A DNA stretch of 56,591 bases, from contig JAHFIV010000003.1 of NCBI GenBank assembly GCA_023246225.1, positions 1 through 56,591 on the forward strand, given 5' to 3'. Numbering within the stretch: position 1 is the first letter of the stretch; each line of letters starts with the position of its first letter. The position numbers and the translations under genes were made by a program. The notes beneath the pieces were generated by a model. The model was not told the DNA's origin, searched no databases, and saw only the letters and a program-made list of their open reading frames with translations. This DNA is from a bacterium (GTDB lineage Bacteria > Patescibacteriota > Patescibacteriia > SG8-24). Of the stretch, positions 1 through 7,554 are shown piece after piece.

Positions 1-8
1 TCAATCAC

Positions 9-689
<681 letters not shown>

Positions 690-696
690 GTTCGTA

Positions 697-2418
697 TTAT
701 TTTGTCGTAGAACCAAGAACAACATCATCACCATCAGCGAGACCAAGAAGCACCTCTGCGTACTCGTTGTCTTCAACGCCGACTTTCACATCGATCTCCA
801 TCAGCTTACCGCCCACCAATTTTTGTACGTACGCGCGGTTCTGTTGTTGCTTCAGTGCGCGAAGCGGCAATCGCAACACGTCGGTTCGTCGTGCGGTTTC
901 AATCGCAAGATTTGCAGTCATACCCGAACGAAGACGCTCATCTTCATTATCGAACACTATTTTTGTTTCATAAAAAATCACGCCTTCTACCACTTTTTCA
1001 GAAGGATTGATAAACGCCACCTTGCCGGTCCACACTTGTTCAGGCGCAAACGCGTCGAGCGTAATCCGCACCGGTTGACCGACCGCAACGCCAGCGATGT
1101 CAACCTCTGAAACGTTCGTAACGATTTCGAATTTTCCTTTTCCGTTCATCGTCACCGCAACAGTGCCCGGTTGCACCGTTTCCCCAACCTCGATCGGCAC
1201 CTCTGTAATCACCCCATCGATCGGCGCAACGATCACCCGTTTTATGTAATCGATCTCCAGACCGGTGAGCGCCGCAACCGCAGATGCGACTTGCGCACGC
1301 TGACTGGCAATCACCTCTGGCCGATTGCCACCTTTCTTTAAATTCAAATCTGCCCGCCCCTGTGAAAGTGCTTTTTCATTTGTATCCACAGCAAAGGTCG
1401 CGCTCGAGAGCGCAGCGATCGCACTTTGCAATGTAATCTGTGACGCCGTCACATCGGCAGCATTTATTTTTGTTTGAAGGTCTAAACTCTGTTTGTCTAC
1501 GCTAAGTGTCTGCATCGCAGCATTTATATTTGAAAGTGCGGTGCTCACATTCTGCTGGTACGTCGCAAGTGTCGTTGCAGATACTCCGCTCGCATAGCTG
1601 AGCACGTCACGAGAAGCTTCAAGATGTTTTTTGATGCCACCTAGATCAGCGATCGCTGGGGCGTATGCCTGTAATGCAGCATCGCTATTTGCCGAAATCT
1701 TCACTGAAGAAACAATATTTGAAAGATCGTTCAGTTTAGTCCTTGCATCAACACGTGTGGACGTCGCGGCAATTTCCGCAGATTGATTGATCGTCCCGAA
1801 GGTCAAAAAATCGTTTGTGGTAAATATCCCACTCGTGAGACGAGACATCGCATCGGAAGCTGCGGTTGATGCGTTATCATAATCAAGAAGAAATGTCGCA
1901 AGTTTTCCACTTATCTGCGTATCTGCTTTTGCGATCGCGTTCGCGTTATTGATCTGCGCATTCGCAAGCGCTTTTTCTGCATCAGATTTCGCAGCGATCG
2001 AGGCGTCGCGTTTGGATGTCGCTGTCGCAAGTGCCGTTTCTGCGAGTGCAAGCTCCTGCGAAGTCGAGCCAGCAAGGAGTTCGTCAAGTCTTGCTTGCGC
2101 AGAAGCGATCACCGCTCGTTGTGACGCGATTTTTGCGCCAACATCACTCGCATTCAATGCAACGAGCACGTCTCCTGCTTTTACCTGCTGACCTTCGATC
2201 ACACTGACCTTCACAATCTTCCCAGACACCTCTGGTTGCAACGCGATTTTTTTGAACGGCGCAATCGAACCTGTGACCGATACCTGGTGCACAACGTCTC
2301 CTTTTGAAATATTCGCTGTTTCGTAGGTGGTTTTCGGACGAGTGACTTTATAGATACCACCGATGACCACCACCGCAGCGATGATCCCTCCGATCAACAA
2401 TTTTTTACTTCGTTTCAT
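697..2418 (-). CDS. HlyD/MacA-family efflux periplasmic adaptor (membrane fusion) protein
   Basis: Membrane fusion protein of an ABC exporter, 573 aa. An N-terminal membrane anchor (about residues 6-23, GGIIAAVVVIGG) is followed by a biotinyl-lipoyl half-motif (SGKIVKVSVIEGQQVKAGDVL). Next is a very long Ala/Ser-rich coiled-coil hairpin (about 90-380), the second lipoyl half (APIDGVITEVPIEVGETVQPG) and a beta-barrel/membrane-proximal domain. The coiled coil is longer than in MacA, which suggests a long reach across the cell envelope. The ATG at 2418 is preferred to a TTG at 2439, which would overlap marR. It sits 11 bp after marR and 7 bp before the ATPase, so co-transcription is likely. Confidence 0.92.
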   Translation of the reverse strand: MKRSKKLLIGGIIAAVVVIGGIYKVTRPKTTYETANISKGDVVHQVSVTGSIAPFKKIALQPEVSGKIVKVSVIEGQQVKAGDVLVALNASDVGAKIASQRAVIASAQARLDELLAGSTSQELALAETALATATSKRDASIAAKSDAEKALANAQINNANAIAKADTQISGKLATFLLDYDNASTAASDAMSRLTSGIFTTNDFLTFGTINQSAEIAATSTRVDARTKLNDLSNIVSSVKISANSDAALQAYAPAIADLGGIKKHLEASRDVLSYASGVSATTLATYQQNVSTALSNINAAMQTLSVDKQSLDLQTKINAADVTASQITLQSAIAALSSATFAVDTNEKALSQGRADLNLKKGGNRPEVIASQRAQVASAVAALTGLEIDYIKRVIVAPIDGVITEVPIEVGETVQPGTVAVTMNGKGKFEIVTNVSEVDIAGVAVGQPVRITLDAFAPEQVWTGKVAFINPSEKVVEGVIFYETKIVFDNEDERLRSGMTANLAIETARRTDVLRLPLRALKQQQNRAYVQKLVGGKLMEIDVKVGVEDNEYAEVLLGLADGDDVVLGSTTK

Positions 2419-2429
2419 ATTTAAAAAAT

Positions 2430-2891
2430 TTATTCGCAAAGAGAATCACTCTCGGGAGCGAACGCGACGTGCAGTTTCCGTGCAGCGCGCACGAGTATTT
2501 TTCTTTCGCTCTCAGTAAATTCTTTCAACGCGCTCTTTATTTTTCCGAGCGCGGCACGGCGCGCTTGCCACTCAAGCTTCGTGCCGTCTTTGGTGAGTAC
2601 AAGCATGTGCTCCCGACGATTCGTTGGGTTCACTTTTCTGGTGACCAATTTCTTTTCGAGAAGTACGTCGATCGATCGGCTGACCGCAGCCTCAGTGAGT
2701 CCGCGCGCGCCCGCGATCGCTTTCTGCGTGGTACCTGATCGTTTCGCAAGCACACGCAAAATAAAAAATTGTGAAAACGTAAGATCGAATCGTTCGGCGA
2801 GCAAACGGTCAACGCTTCGATCCATCGCGAACACCGCCTTATGCAGGGCGATAACAAACGGTTCAACGTAGTCTTGCTGTACGAGTGGCAT
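2430..2891 (-). CDS. MarR-family transcriptional regulator
   Basis: Winged-helix regulator, 153 aa, typical MarR length. The helix-turn-helix region (TQKAIAGARGLTEAAVSRSI) and wing (KVNPTNRREHMLVLT) are clear, flanked by dimerisation helices at both ends. It is the first gene of the leftward efflux operon. An SD-like GGTGGAG lies 5 nt before the ATG. A 30-bp imperfect palindrome directly upstream (2913-2942) is the likely operator, so autoregulation of the efflux operon, relieved by a small ligand, is a reasonable inference. The ligand is unknown. Confidence 0.93.
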   Translation of the reverse strand: MPLVQQDYVEPFVIALHKAVFAMDRSVDRLLAERFDLTFSQFFILRVLAKRSGTTQKAIAGARGLTEAAVSRSIDVLLEKKLVTRKVNPTNRREHMLVLTKDGTKLEWQARRAALGKIKSALKEFTESERKILVRAARKLHVAFAPESDSLCE

Positions 2892-2912
2892 AAATACTCC
2901 ACCACCTTACAT

Positions 2913-2942
2913 CAATGATGGTTAACATGTCAACTATCATTG
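2913..2942 (-). promoter_or_regulatory. Predicted MarR operator overlapping a -35 element
   Basis: Palindrome of 30 bp with 13 of 15 base pairs matching, centred on ACATGT (2925-2930). The inner part reads GTTGACATGTTAAC on the minus strand. It contains a perfect -35 TTGACA (complement at 2928-2933). A convincing -10 is missing; TAAGGT at 2904-2909 with an 18-bp spacer is the best candidate. Position just upstream of marR fits autorepression. It also overlaps the end of the reverse transcriptase gene. Confidence 0.7.
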
Positions 2943-3974
2943 CAGATGAGCGGCGTTCTTCTCGCAGCCACGATGAATGATTTTCTCTCTCATCGTATGA
3001 GAAAGTGCCGAGGCTCGGCAATGACAAGTGAGACCGAGATACGATGGGAGATTCTTTTCGTCCACCTTTCGTAACATGCGTCGTTTTGTTGTTGTTCGAA
3101 GAATACGAAAATTCGGAAAACAGATGTACCCAAGAAAATCAACGCCCCGGTGGTACCGTTTTAAGATGATCTTTTTCGGATGGAGAGAAAGACGGAGGCG
3201 GGTTTCAAGAAATTCCCCTATAACAGGGAGCAGCTTCTCTAAGAACGCGCGATCGTGGTGGAGCAAAACAAAATCATCGCAATACCGCACATACTGTCGC
3301 ATAACGATATAATGCTTCACGAACTGATCGAGTTCATTCAAATACACATTCGCAAAAAGCTGCGAGGTGAGGTTGCCGAGAGGAAACCCTCCATCAGAAA
3401 AACTTCTTACGACATCAGCGATAAGTTCCAGCGTTTTCTGGTCGTGGATGGTCCGACCGATTATTGAGAGCAAAATTTCCTGATCGACCGAGGCAAAAAA
3501 TTTCGCGATATCGAGCTTAAGTACCCAAACCGTTTTCGTATTATTTCTCGAAAGTTTCCACGCCATCCTCGAAAAACGATCGACCGCACGATGAGTCCCC
3601 TTTCTCTTACGACATGACCATGAATCAAAAATGAATTGCCGCTCAAAGAAAGGCTCGATGACGCGGACGATAGCATGGTGAAGTAAACGATCCGCCACTG
3701 AGGCCTTATGTATCTGGCGACGTTTTGGATCGTGCACAACAAAAGCTTCGTAACTCCCATGCTGATACGTGCCGCCACGAAGTTGGTCATAAAGCTTGAA
3801 GATGTTATCTTCAAGTTTCAATGCAAACTCCTGCATGTCACGTCGTCTCATTTTTCCTCGCTGGAACTCATTCCATGCCGCAAACAAATTCTCTAATGAA
3901 ATAATCCGTTCAAAAATTGTTTTATGAATACTCTGACCCCCCCCGATGCAACTTTGTCCCTTCCGATTTTCCAT
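2937..3974 (-). CDS. Diversity-generating retroelement reverse transcriptase
   Basis: Error-prone RT that copies the template-repeat RNA, 345 aa from the ATG at 3974. Visible are the N-terminal DGR-RT block (FERIISLENLFAAW ... KLEDNIFKLYDQL), the conserved DPKRRQIHKASVADRLLHHAI block, palm Asp in VLKLDIAKFF (about residue 155), the DGR-diagnostic PLGNLTSQLFANVYLNELD (about 198-216) and the catalytic YCDD (231-234). LGNLTSQ instead of the QG motif of group II intron RTs, and no maturase or endonuclease domain, separate it from intron and retron enzymes. An ATG at 4019 is also possible but gives an atypical extension. A run of eight G lies in codons 10-13. The first codons overlap the antisense avd-like gene. 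Confidence 0.95.
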   Translation of the reverse strand: MENRKGQSCIGGGQSIHKTIFERIISLENLFAAWNEFQRGKMRRRDMQEFALKLEDNIFKLYDQLRGGTYQHGSYEAFVVHDPKRRQIHKASVADRLLHHAIVRVIEPFFERQFIFDSWSCRKRKGTHRAVDRFSRMAWKLSRNNTKTVWVLKLDIAKFFASVDQEILLSIIGRTIHDQKTLELIADVVRSFSDGGFPLGNLTSQLFANVYLNELDQFVKHYIVMRQYVRYCDDFVLLHHDRAFLEKLLPVIGEFLETRLRLSLHPKKIILKRYHRGVDFLGYICFPNFRILRTTTKRRMLRKVDEKNLPSYLGLTCHCRASALSHTMREKIIHRGCEKNAAHLQ

Positions 3975-4313
3975 ACTTTCTATGGCTTTCTCCGCCGGCT
4001 TGCGGTAGTACTGGACCATGTTCCCAAAAAATCACGCTACACTCTCGGCGCAAAGATTGATACCACGTCACTCGACGTTTTCTAACTCATCCTCAGAGCC
4101 AACCAGGCACGTGGTGAACAACGTCTCGCATTGCTCCACGAAACAAGCGTCGCGCTCGATCTTCTCAAAATCCTCATCCGCCTCGCAAAAGACACGAAAT
4201 CGCTCTCAGAAACACACTACATCTTGCTCCAAGAACCGCTCCAGAAAACCGGAAAAATGCTCGGCGGATGGATAAAAAATCCAGAGGCTTCACGAACAAA
4301 GAATCCCGCGTGA
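3924..4313 (+). pseudogene. avd: Avd-like four-helix-bundle protein gene interrupted by an in-frame TAA
   Basis: Reading from the ATG at 3924 gives a protein that matches my memory of the Avd/bAvd and four-helix-bundle family along its length. The N-terminal part holds LPIFHTFYGFLRRL and then PKKSRYTLGAKIDTT. After a TAA at 4083-4085 the same frame continues LILRANQARGEQRLALLHET, and it ends with the family hallmark LLKILIRLAKD ... KMLGGWIKN and a TGA at 4311-4313. Total 130 codons, normal Avd size. The stop lies at codon 54, where the family usually has Glu, so one GAA to TAA change would explain it. Avd binds the RT and is needed for retrohoming in studied DGRs. The gene is antisense to RT and TR and overlaps the RT start by about 50 bp. 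It may be a decayed gene, an assembly error, or be rescued by reinitiation at TTG 4131. Confidence 0.8.
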
Positions 4314-4326
4314 ATGCGGGTTCTTT
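4298..4326 (-). other. Hairpin just 3' of the template repeat
   Basis: Inverted repeat with CCCGC (4305-4309) pairing GCGGG (4316-4320), extended by AAAGAA/TTCTTT with one bulged T; the loop is six bases. It starts 4 bases beyond the 3' end of TR on the TR-sense strand. It could end the TR transcript or be a structural DGR element, since hairpins next to the homology-initiation site are known in DGRs. It also covers the last codons of the avd-like gene. No strong U-tract follows. Confidence 0.65.
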
Positions 4327-4330
4327 GCGA

Positions 4331-4444
4331 GAGACGATCGAGAGGACGGAAACCGATGTTCTCGTTCCGGTTGTCGGCGTCGTTCCAGTTGACGTTCGAG
4401 AGACCACCGTTGTCCGAGTTCCCACCGTAGAGACGGTTCCGGCT
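4331..4444 (-). repeat. DGR template repeat (TR)
   Basis: A 114-bp non-coding copy of the variable 3' ends of both target genes, on the same strand. Read in the target frame it carries nine Asn codons, all AAC, at the positions that vary in the proteins; AAC lets adenine mutagenesis reach many residues without making stops. Within 4339-4444 there are 25 sense-strand adenines. VR1 differs at 16 of them plus one non-A site, and VR2 differs at 14 and nowhere else. The IMH*-like block 4339-4356 is identical in all three copies. Two fixed differences at 4333 and 4338 separate TR from both VRs, as expected for IMH* versus IMH. Homology ends sharply at about 4444. Confidence 0.95.
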
Positions 4445-4681
4445 CCCTTGCGCGTCATGCCATCTGCGGCAGCACGATTTCATCACCGTTTCCGGCGTAG
4501 TCATCGTTGTATAAGTATGTGGCGACGTATCTTTTGTGCGCGTCGTCTCACACGACGCGCCCGCGCAAGCATCACGCACATCGTTTCTCTTAAAAATGGC
4601 GAACCGGATGTCCGTAGACCCAGTTTCATTAGCCAAAAAAATTCTATCGCCCAAAGGTCCAAAGGTCAAAGGCCAAAGAAC
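4445..4681. other. Intergenic stretch between TR and the ATPase gene
   Basis: No credible gene. It holds a perfect 9-bp hairpin (GCGCGTCGT/ACGACGCGC, 4538-4560). Near 4648-4676 there are short tandem copies of a CCAAAGGT-like unit that recur behind VR2 near 7521-7550. A promoter for the TR transcript should lie here or further upstream; TATACA on the minus strand near 4507-4512 is a weak -10 candidate. The open frame that runs through TR here (4217-4669, minus) is not considered coding. Confidence 0.6.
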
Positions 4682-7498
4682 CTATTTTTTTGAAGAGAAA
4701 CGACCGAGAGGACGGAAACCGATGCGCTCGTAACGGTCGCCGGCGTCGCGCCAGTCGACGCCCGAGAGACCACCGAAGACCGAGTACCCACCGCAGAGAC
4801 GGCTCCGGCTGTCATATACGTCTTCAAACCACTCATACGTATCGGTGTTTCCCCATTCGGGATACAACGCATTGCCAAGATAATTGTTGTCAATCGCTCG
4901 CGGCAAATGAAACGCCTCGACTGGAATGCCGATCGCATGAGCAAGAGCACTTCGAAGCGCCGGTTGCTCCAAATCTTGAGGACTCAAATTAAAACGCGAA
5001 CCAGGAATTTTGTAATTCTGAACGAACTGTCTATTTCGAAAATCTGCAAGTACAGGTTCAAAAATATCATCAGTATATCGTTGATCGCCATTTTGATACT
5101 GTGGCTTACGGCGTGTATCTACAAGAAGCCATGCGCCAGAAAGTTTGGCAGCGTCAGGTGGAAGTTTCCCCGTCTTTATCGCGTCAAAAAACTCAATCCC
5201 GTATTGCTCTCCAGGAGTAAATTTTTTACCGGGTTTATTTTTCCAACCAGGAAAATTGCTGTCTTCCTTCATTTCTACCGCGGGCACAAAATGCAACTCA
5301 AACCCTTTTTCTTTCCATTCTTTATACTTTTCTGGAGTGGCCTCTGGAGGGAGTGGTGGCACTTCGATCTCTGCGCCAAAAAACTTTTTAATCGTTTCGC
5401 GCTCGCGGTTTATGAGTTCGCGGAATTCTCCTCGGGATTCATGGCCTTCGATACGACGCCGTGCTTCAGGCGGTAGTTTCCCCATGTCAAGCCCATCGAG
5501 AATCGCTTGAGGATCCACGGCCTCCCATGCAAGAAATTGCTCCACGGAAACCAAACGAGTTTTCTCCTTGCGTGCATCCTCCGAATGCACGACGAACTCC
5601 CCTGCGTCAGTGCGTCCAAGCACACGCCAACGCTTCGCCTGTGCACCAGAACCCTCGATACGACTCGCGTCGACCGGCGCTTCCGCGGTCCCCTCGATTG
5701 TATACTTCACGCTTTTCCCTTTAATCACCGCATTACCGTCGGTGATTTTCGGGGTGATCAATTCCTCATAGCGAACACGCGGAGAAAAAAGTCCGATTTC
5801 GCGAGGAGTAAGGACATGGAACTCTGCTTCGGGCTTTTTCTCTCGCGCATCTACCTTTTTGCCAAGCAAGTTAAAATGACCAAAAAAATCTCGCACAAGT
5901 TCGGCATCCGCTTGTGTAATGTCAGCTTCTGCAAGTTTTGCCTCTATTTTTTCTACGAGAAGCTCTTCGAGCGAACCGGTGTATCCTTCCTCAGCAGCAC
6001 GATGAAGCCAGCCGAGGACGACGCCTGGATCCAGCACAAACTTTGCAAGAAATTGCGCCTCTCCCCTATCCTTCAGCACGGTTTCTTGACGAGAAAGACT
6101 CTTGTAGAGCTCCGACAATCCACTCGCGAATCGCCAAACCGCGCCGCCTTTTTTCGGATCCTCATCGAGTTCCCGAATTTTCTTTTTGCCCTCGACACGA
6201 TATTTCCACGCAGGTGAAAGTTCGTCGGTTGCAAAACGAAGACGACGATTCTTGTCCATGAGCGCAGCGAGCATCGCTTCGTAAAGTTCAGGGTTGTTTT
6301 CGCTCTGTTCGGGATAAGGAACGGTCACCGCAGCACCAAATTCTCTTCTCACCGCTACATCGATCGGTTCACGGTCATATCGATCAGAGGATGGGTTACC
6401 GGCCGCCACAAAAAGATAGTTGGGCTGCACATACTGCTCGCCGATGAGCGGAAGGCTCACTTTGTGCCCTGGACGAACACCGGAAACCGTTTTAATGATT
6501 TCCATCTGCACTGCACGCTCGCGTTCATTGAACTCGTCATCAAAATATAAGCCGCCTTGATGACGCGGCTTAACGTCTGCACTCGTTTCTTTGCCGGTCA
6601 GCGCCTGTGCGAGCGCTTTAAAATCAAGTTGAGTCACCATCCCCTCGCCCACACCCTGCTTCACGAGAGAATCTTGCAACCGCGTCGATGGACCACCTTG
6701 CGCCCTGAACGGTTCCATGCCCGTGAGAGACTTCGCGGTCGCCCGCACAAGTGTCGACTTACCTGTCCCCGACTCGCCAAGGAGAAGTACCGGGCGACCG
6801 GTAAGTGCGACGGTTTCGATCTGCTCGAGTATGTCACGACGGCTCGGAAGCCACATGAATCCCTGTGACTCAAATTCAGCGCTGTACCCGGACACGCGCT
6901 CATAGGAAGCCTGGGCAGCGAGGAGAGGAAATTCTGCAAGCATCTCCGTCATATCCCTACGCGCCTTGGGTAACTCGCGAGTAATCTTTTGATACGCAAA
7001 CTTATCCATCTCGCTCACCCGACCGCCCCGCTGTTCGAAGAGTCGACGGCTCGCTGCGTCAAAATCCTCCTCGAGACCACGAACATGCTCACGCAGCGCG
7101 CGAAATTTCTCATAGCTCCCGTTCATCAATTTTTTCTCCTCAGCGTGTCGATCGATTTCAGCAAGGTACGTCGCCTTGGTCTCCGGATCGTTGTACAGCG
7201 AGAGGAAAAACCCTAGTTTCTGATTATCTTTTTCTTCATTTTCGGCGAGGTTCTCTTTGCTCCCCGCATGCGCAACATCGGATTTCACTTCTTGAAACAT
7301 GCTCCACAACATTTCTGCGCGGTGTGCTGGCGAAAGAAAGTCTGCGGGAGTGGCGGCTGATTCTTTCCCCGGAACGATATGACGCTGTTCCAAAAAGAAA
7401 CCGATCGGATCAGCAGCAAGCTCATCTCTGTGCTCGACCATGTGGCCAAGTCCTTTTTCGGATTGTTCACTAGACGATCTCTGTTCAGACATACTCAT
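4682..7498 (-). CDS. MoxR-like AAA+ ATPase with C-terminal DGR-variable lectin-fold domain (target gene 1)
   Basis: Fusion protein of 938 aa. Residues 1-210 are helical and unassigned. A MoxR/dynein-related AAA+ domain follows (about 215-450), with Walker A GESGTGKS (241-248), Walker B LYFDDE (317-322) and sensor-1 Asn in LFVAAGNPS (about 368). A linker carries a beta-rich segment (about 570-660). Residues 690-938 form the same domain as the whole neighbouring target protein, ending in a C-type-lectin/formylglycine-enzyme-like fold (PEWGNTDTYEW ... IGFRPLGRF). Variable positions lie at about 897-932. No signal peptide. ATG at 7498 chosen over an upstream start in repeated non-coding sequence; 7492 is equally possible. 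It lies 56 bp after target gene 2. Partner of the VWA protein by analogy with MoxR-VWA couples. Confidence 0.9.
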   Translation of the reverse strand: MSMSEQRSSSEQSEKGLGHMVEHRDELAADPIGFFLEQRHIVPGKESAATPADFLSPAHRAEMLWSMFQEVKSDVAHAGSKENLAENEEKDNQKLGFFLSLYNDPETKATYLAEIDRHAEEKKLMNGSYEKFRALREHVRGLEEDFDAASRRLFEQRGGRVSEMDKFAYQKITRELPKARRDMTEMLAEFPLLAAQASYERVSGYSAEFESQGFMWLPSRRDILEQIETVALTGRPVLLLGESGTGKSTLVRATAKSLTGMEPFRAQGGPSTRLQDSLVKQGVGEGMVTQLDFKALAQALTGKETSADVKPRHQGGLYFDDEFNERERAVQMEIIKTVSGVRPGHKVSLPLIGEQYVQPNYLFVAAGNPSSDRYDREPIDVAVRREFGAAVTVPYPEQSENNPELYEAMLAALMDKNRRLRFATDELSPAWKYRVEGKKKIRELDEDPKKGGAVWRFASGLSELYKSLSRQETVLKDRGEAQFLAKFVLDPGVVLGWLHRAAEEGYTGSLEELLVEKIEAKLAEADITQADAELVRDFFGHFNLLGKKVDAREKKPEAEFHVLTPREIGLFSPRVRYEELITPKITDGNAVIKGKSVKYTIEGTAEAPVDASRIEGSGAQAKRWRVLGRTDAGEFVVHSEDARKEKTRLVSVEQFLAWEAVDPQAILDGLDMGKLPPEARRRIEGHESRGEFRELINRERETIKKFFGAEIEVPPLPPEATPEKYKEWKEKGFELHFVPAVEMKEDSNFPGWKNKPGKKFTPGEQYGIEFFDAIKTGKLPPDAAKLSGAWLLVDTRRKPQYQNGDQRYTDDIFEPVLADFRNRQFVQNYKIPGSRFNLSPQDLEQPALRSALAHAIGIPVEAFHLPRAIDNNYLGNALYPEWGNTDTYEWFEDVYDSRSRLCGGYSVFGGLSGVDWRDAGDRYERIGFRPLGRFSSKK
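4697..4810 (-). repeat. DGR variable region VR1
   Basis: Aligns with TR 4331-4444 without gaps (offset 366). In the core 106 bp there are 17 differences, 16 at template adenines; the exception is TR position 4367 (sense G to T in a CGG Arg codon, synonymous). Compared with TR, seven of the nine AAC codons now read S, Y, F, G, D, R and D in order up to ADNR, and the two in RNEN read Y and R. The IMH block is at 4705-4722. Confidence 0.95.
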
Positions 7499-7554
7499 GC
7501 TTGAAGTACGAAATTTGATCGGACCAAAGGTCAAAAGACCGAAGGCCAAAGAAC

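Noticed and set aside
2937-3974. Group II intron or retron reverse transcriptase
   Set aside because: LGNLTSQ motif, absence of maturase/HNH domains, and the matching TR/VR repeats identify a DGR RT.
4083-4085. Reassigned or recoded UAA codon in the avd-like gene
   Set aside because: TAA is used as the normal stop in many genes here and RF1 is encoded in the window; no recoding signal is visible. A nonsense mutation or error is simpler.
4217-4669. Open minus-strand frame of 150 codons running through the template repeat
   Set aside because: It is open because the TR keeps the reading frame of the target genes. Upstream and downstream of TR the peptide has no family features and overlaps the avd-like gene; no SD.
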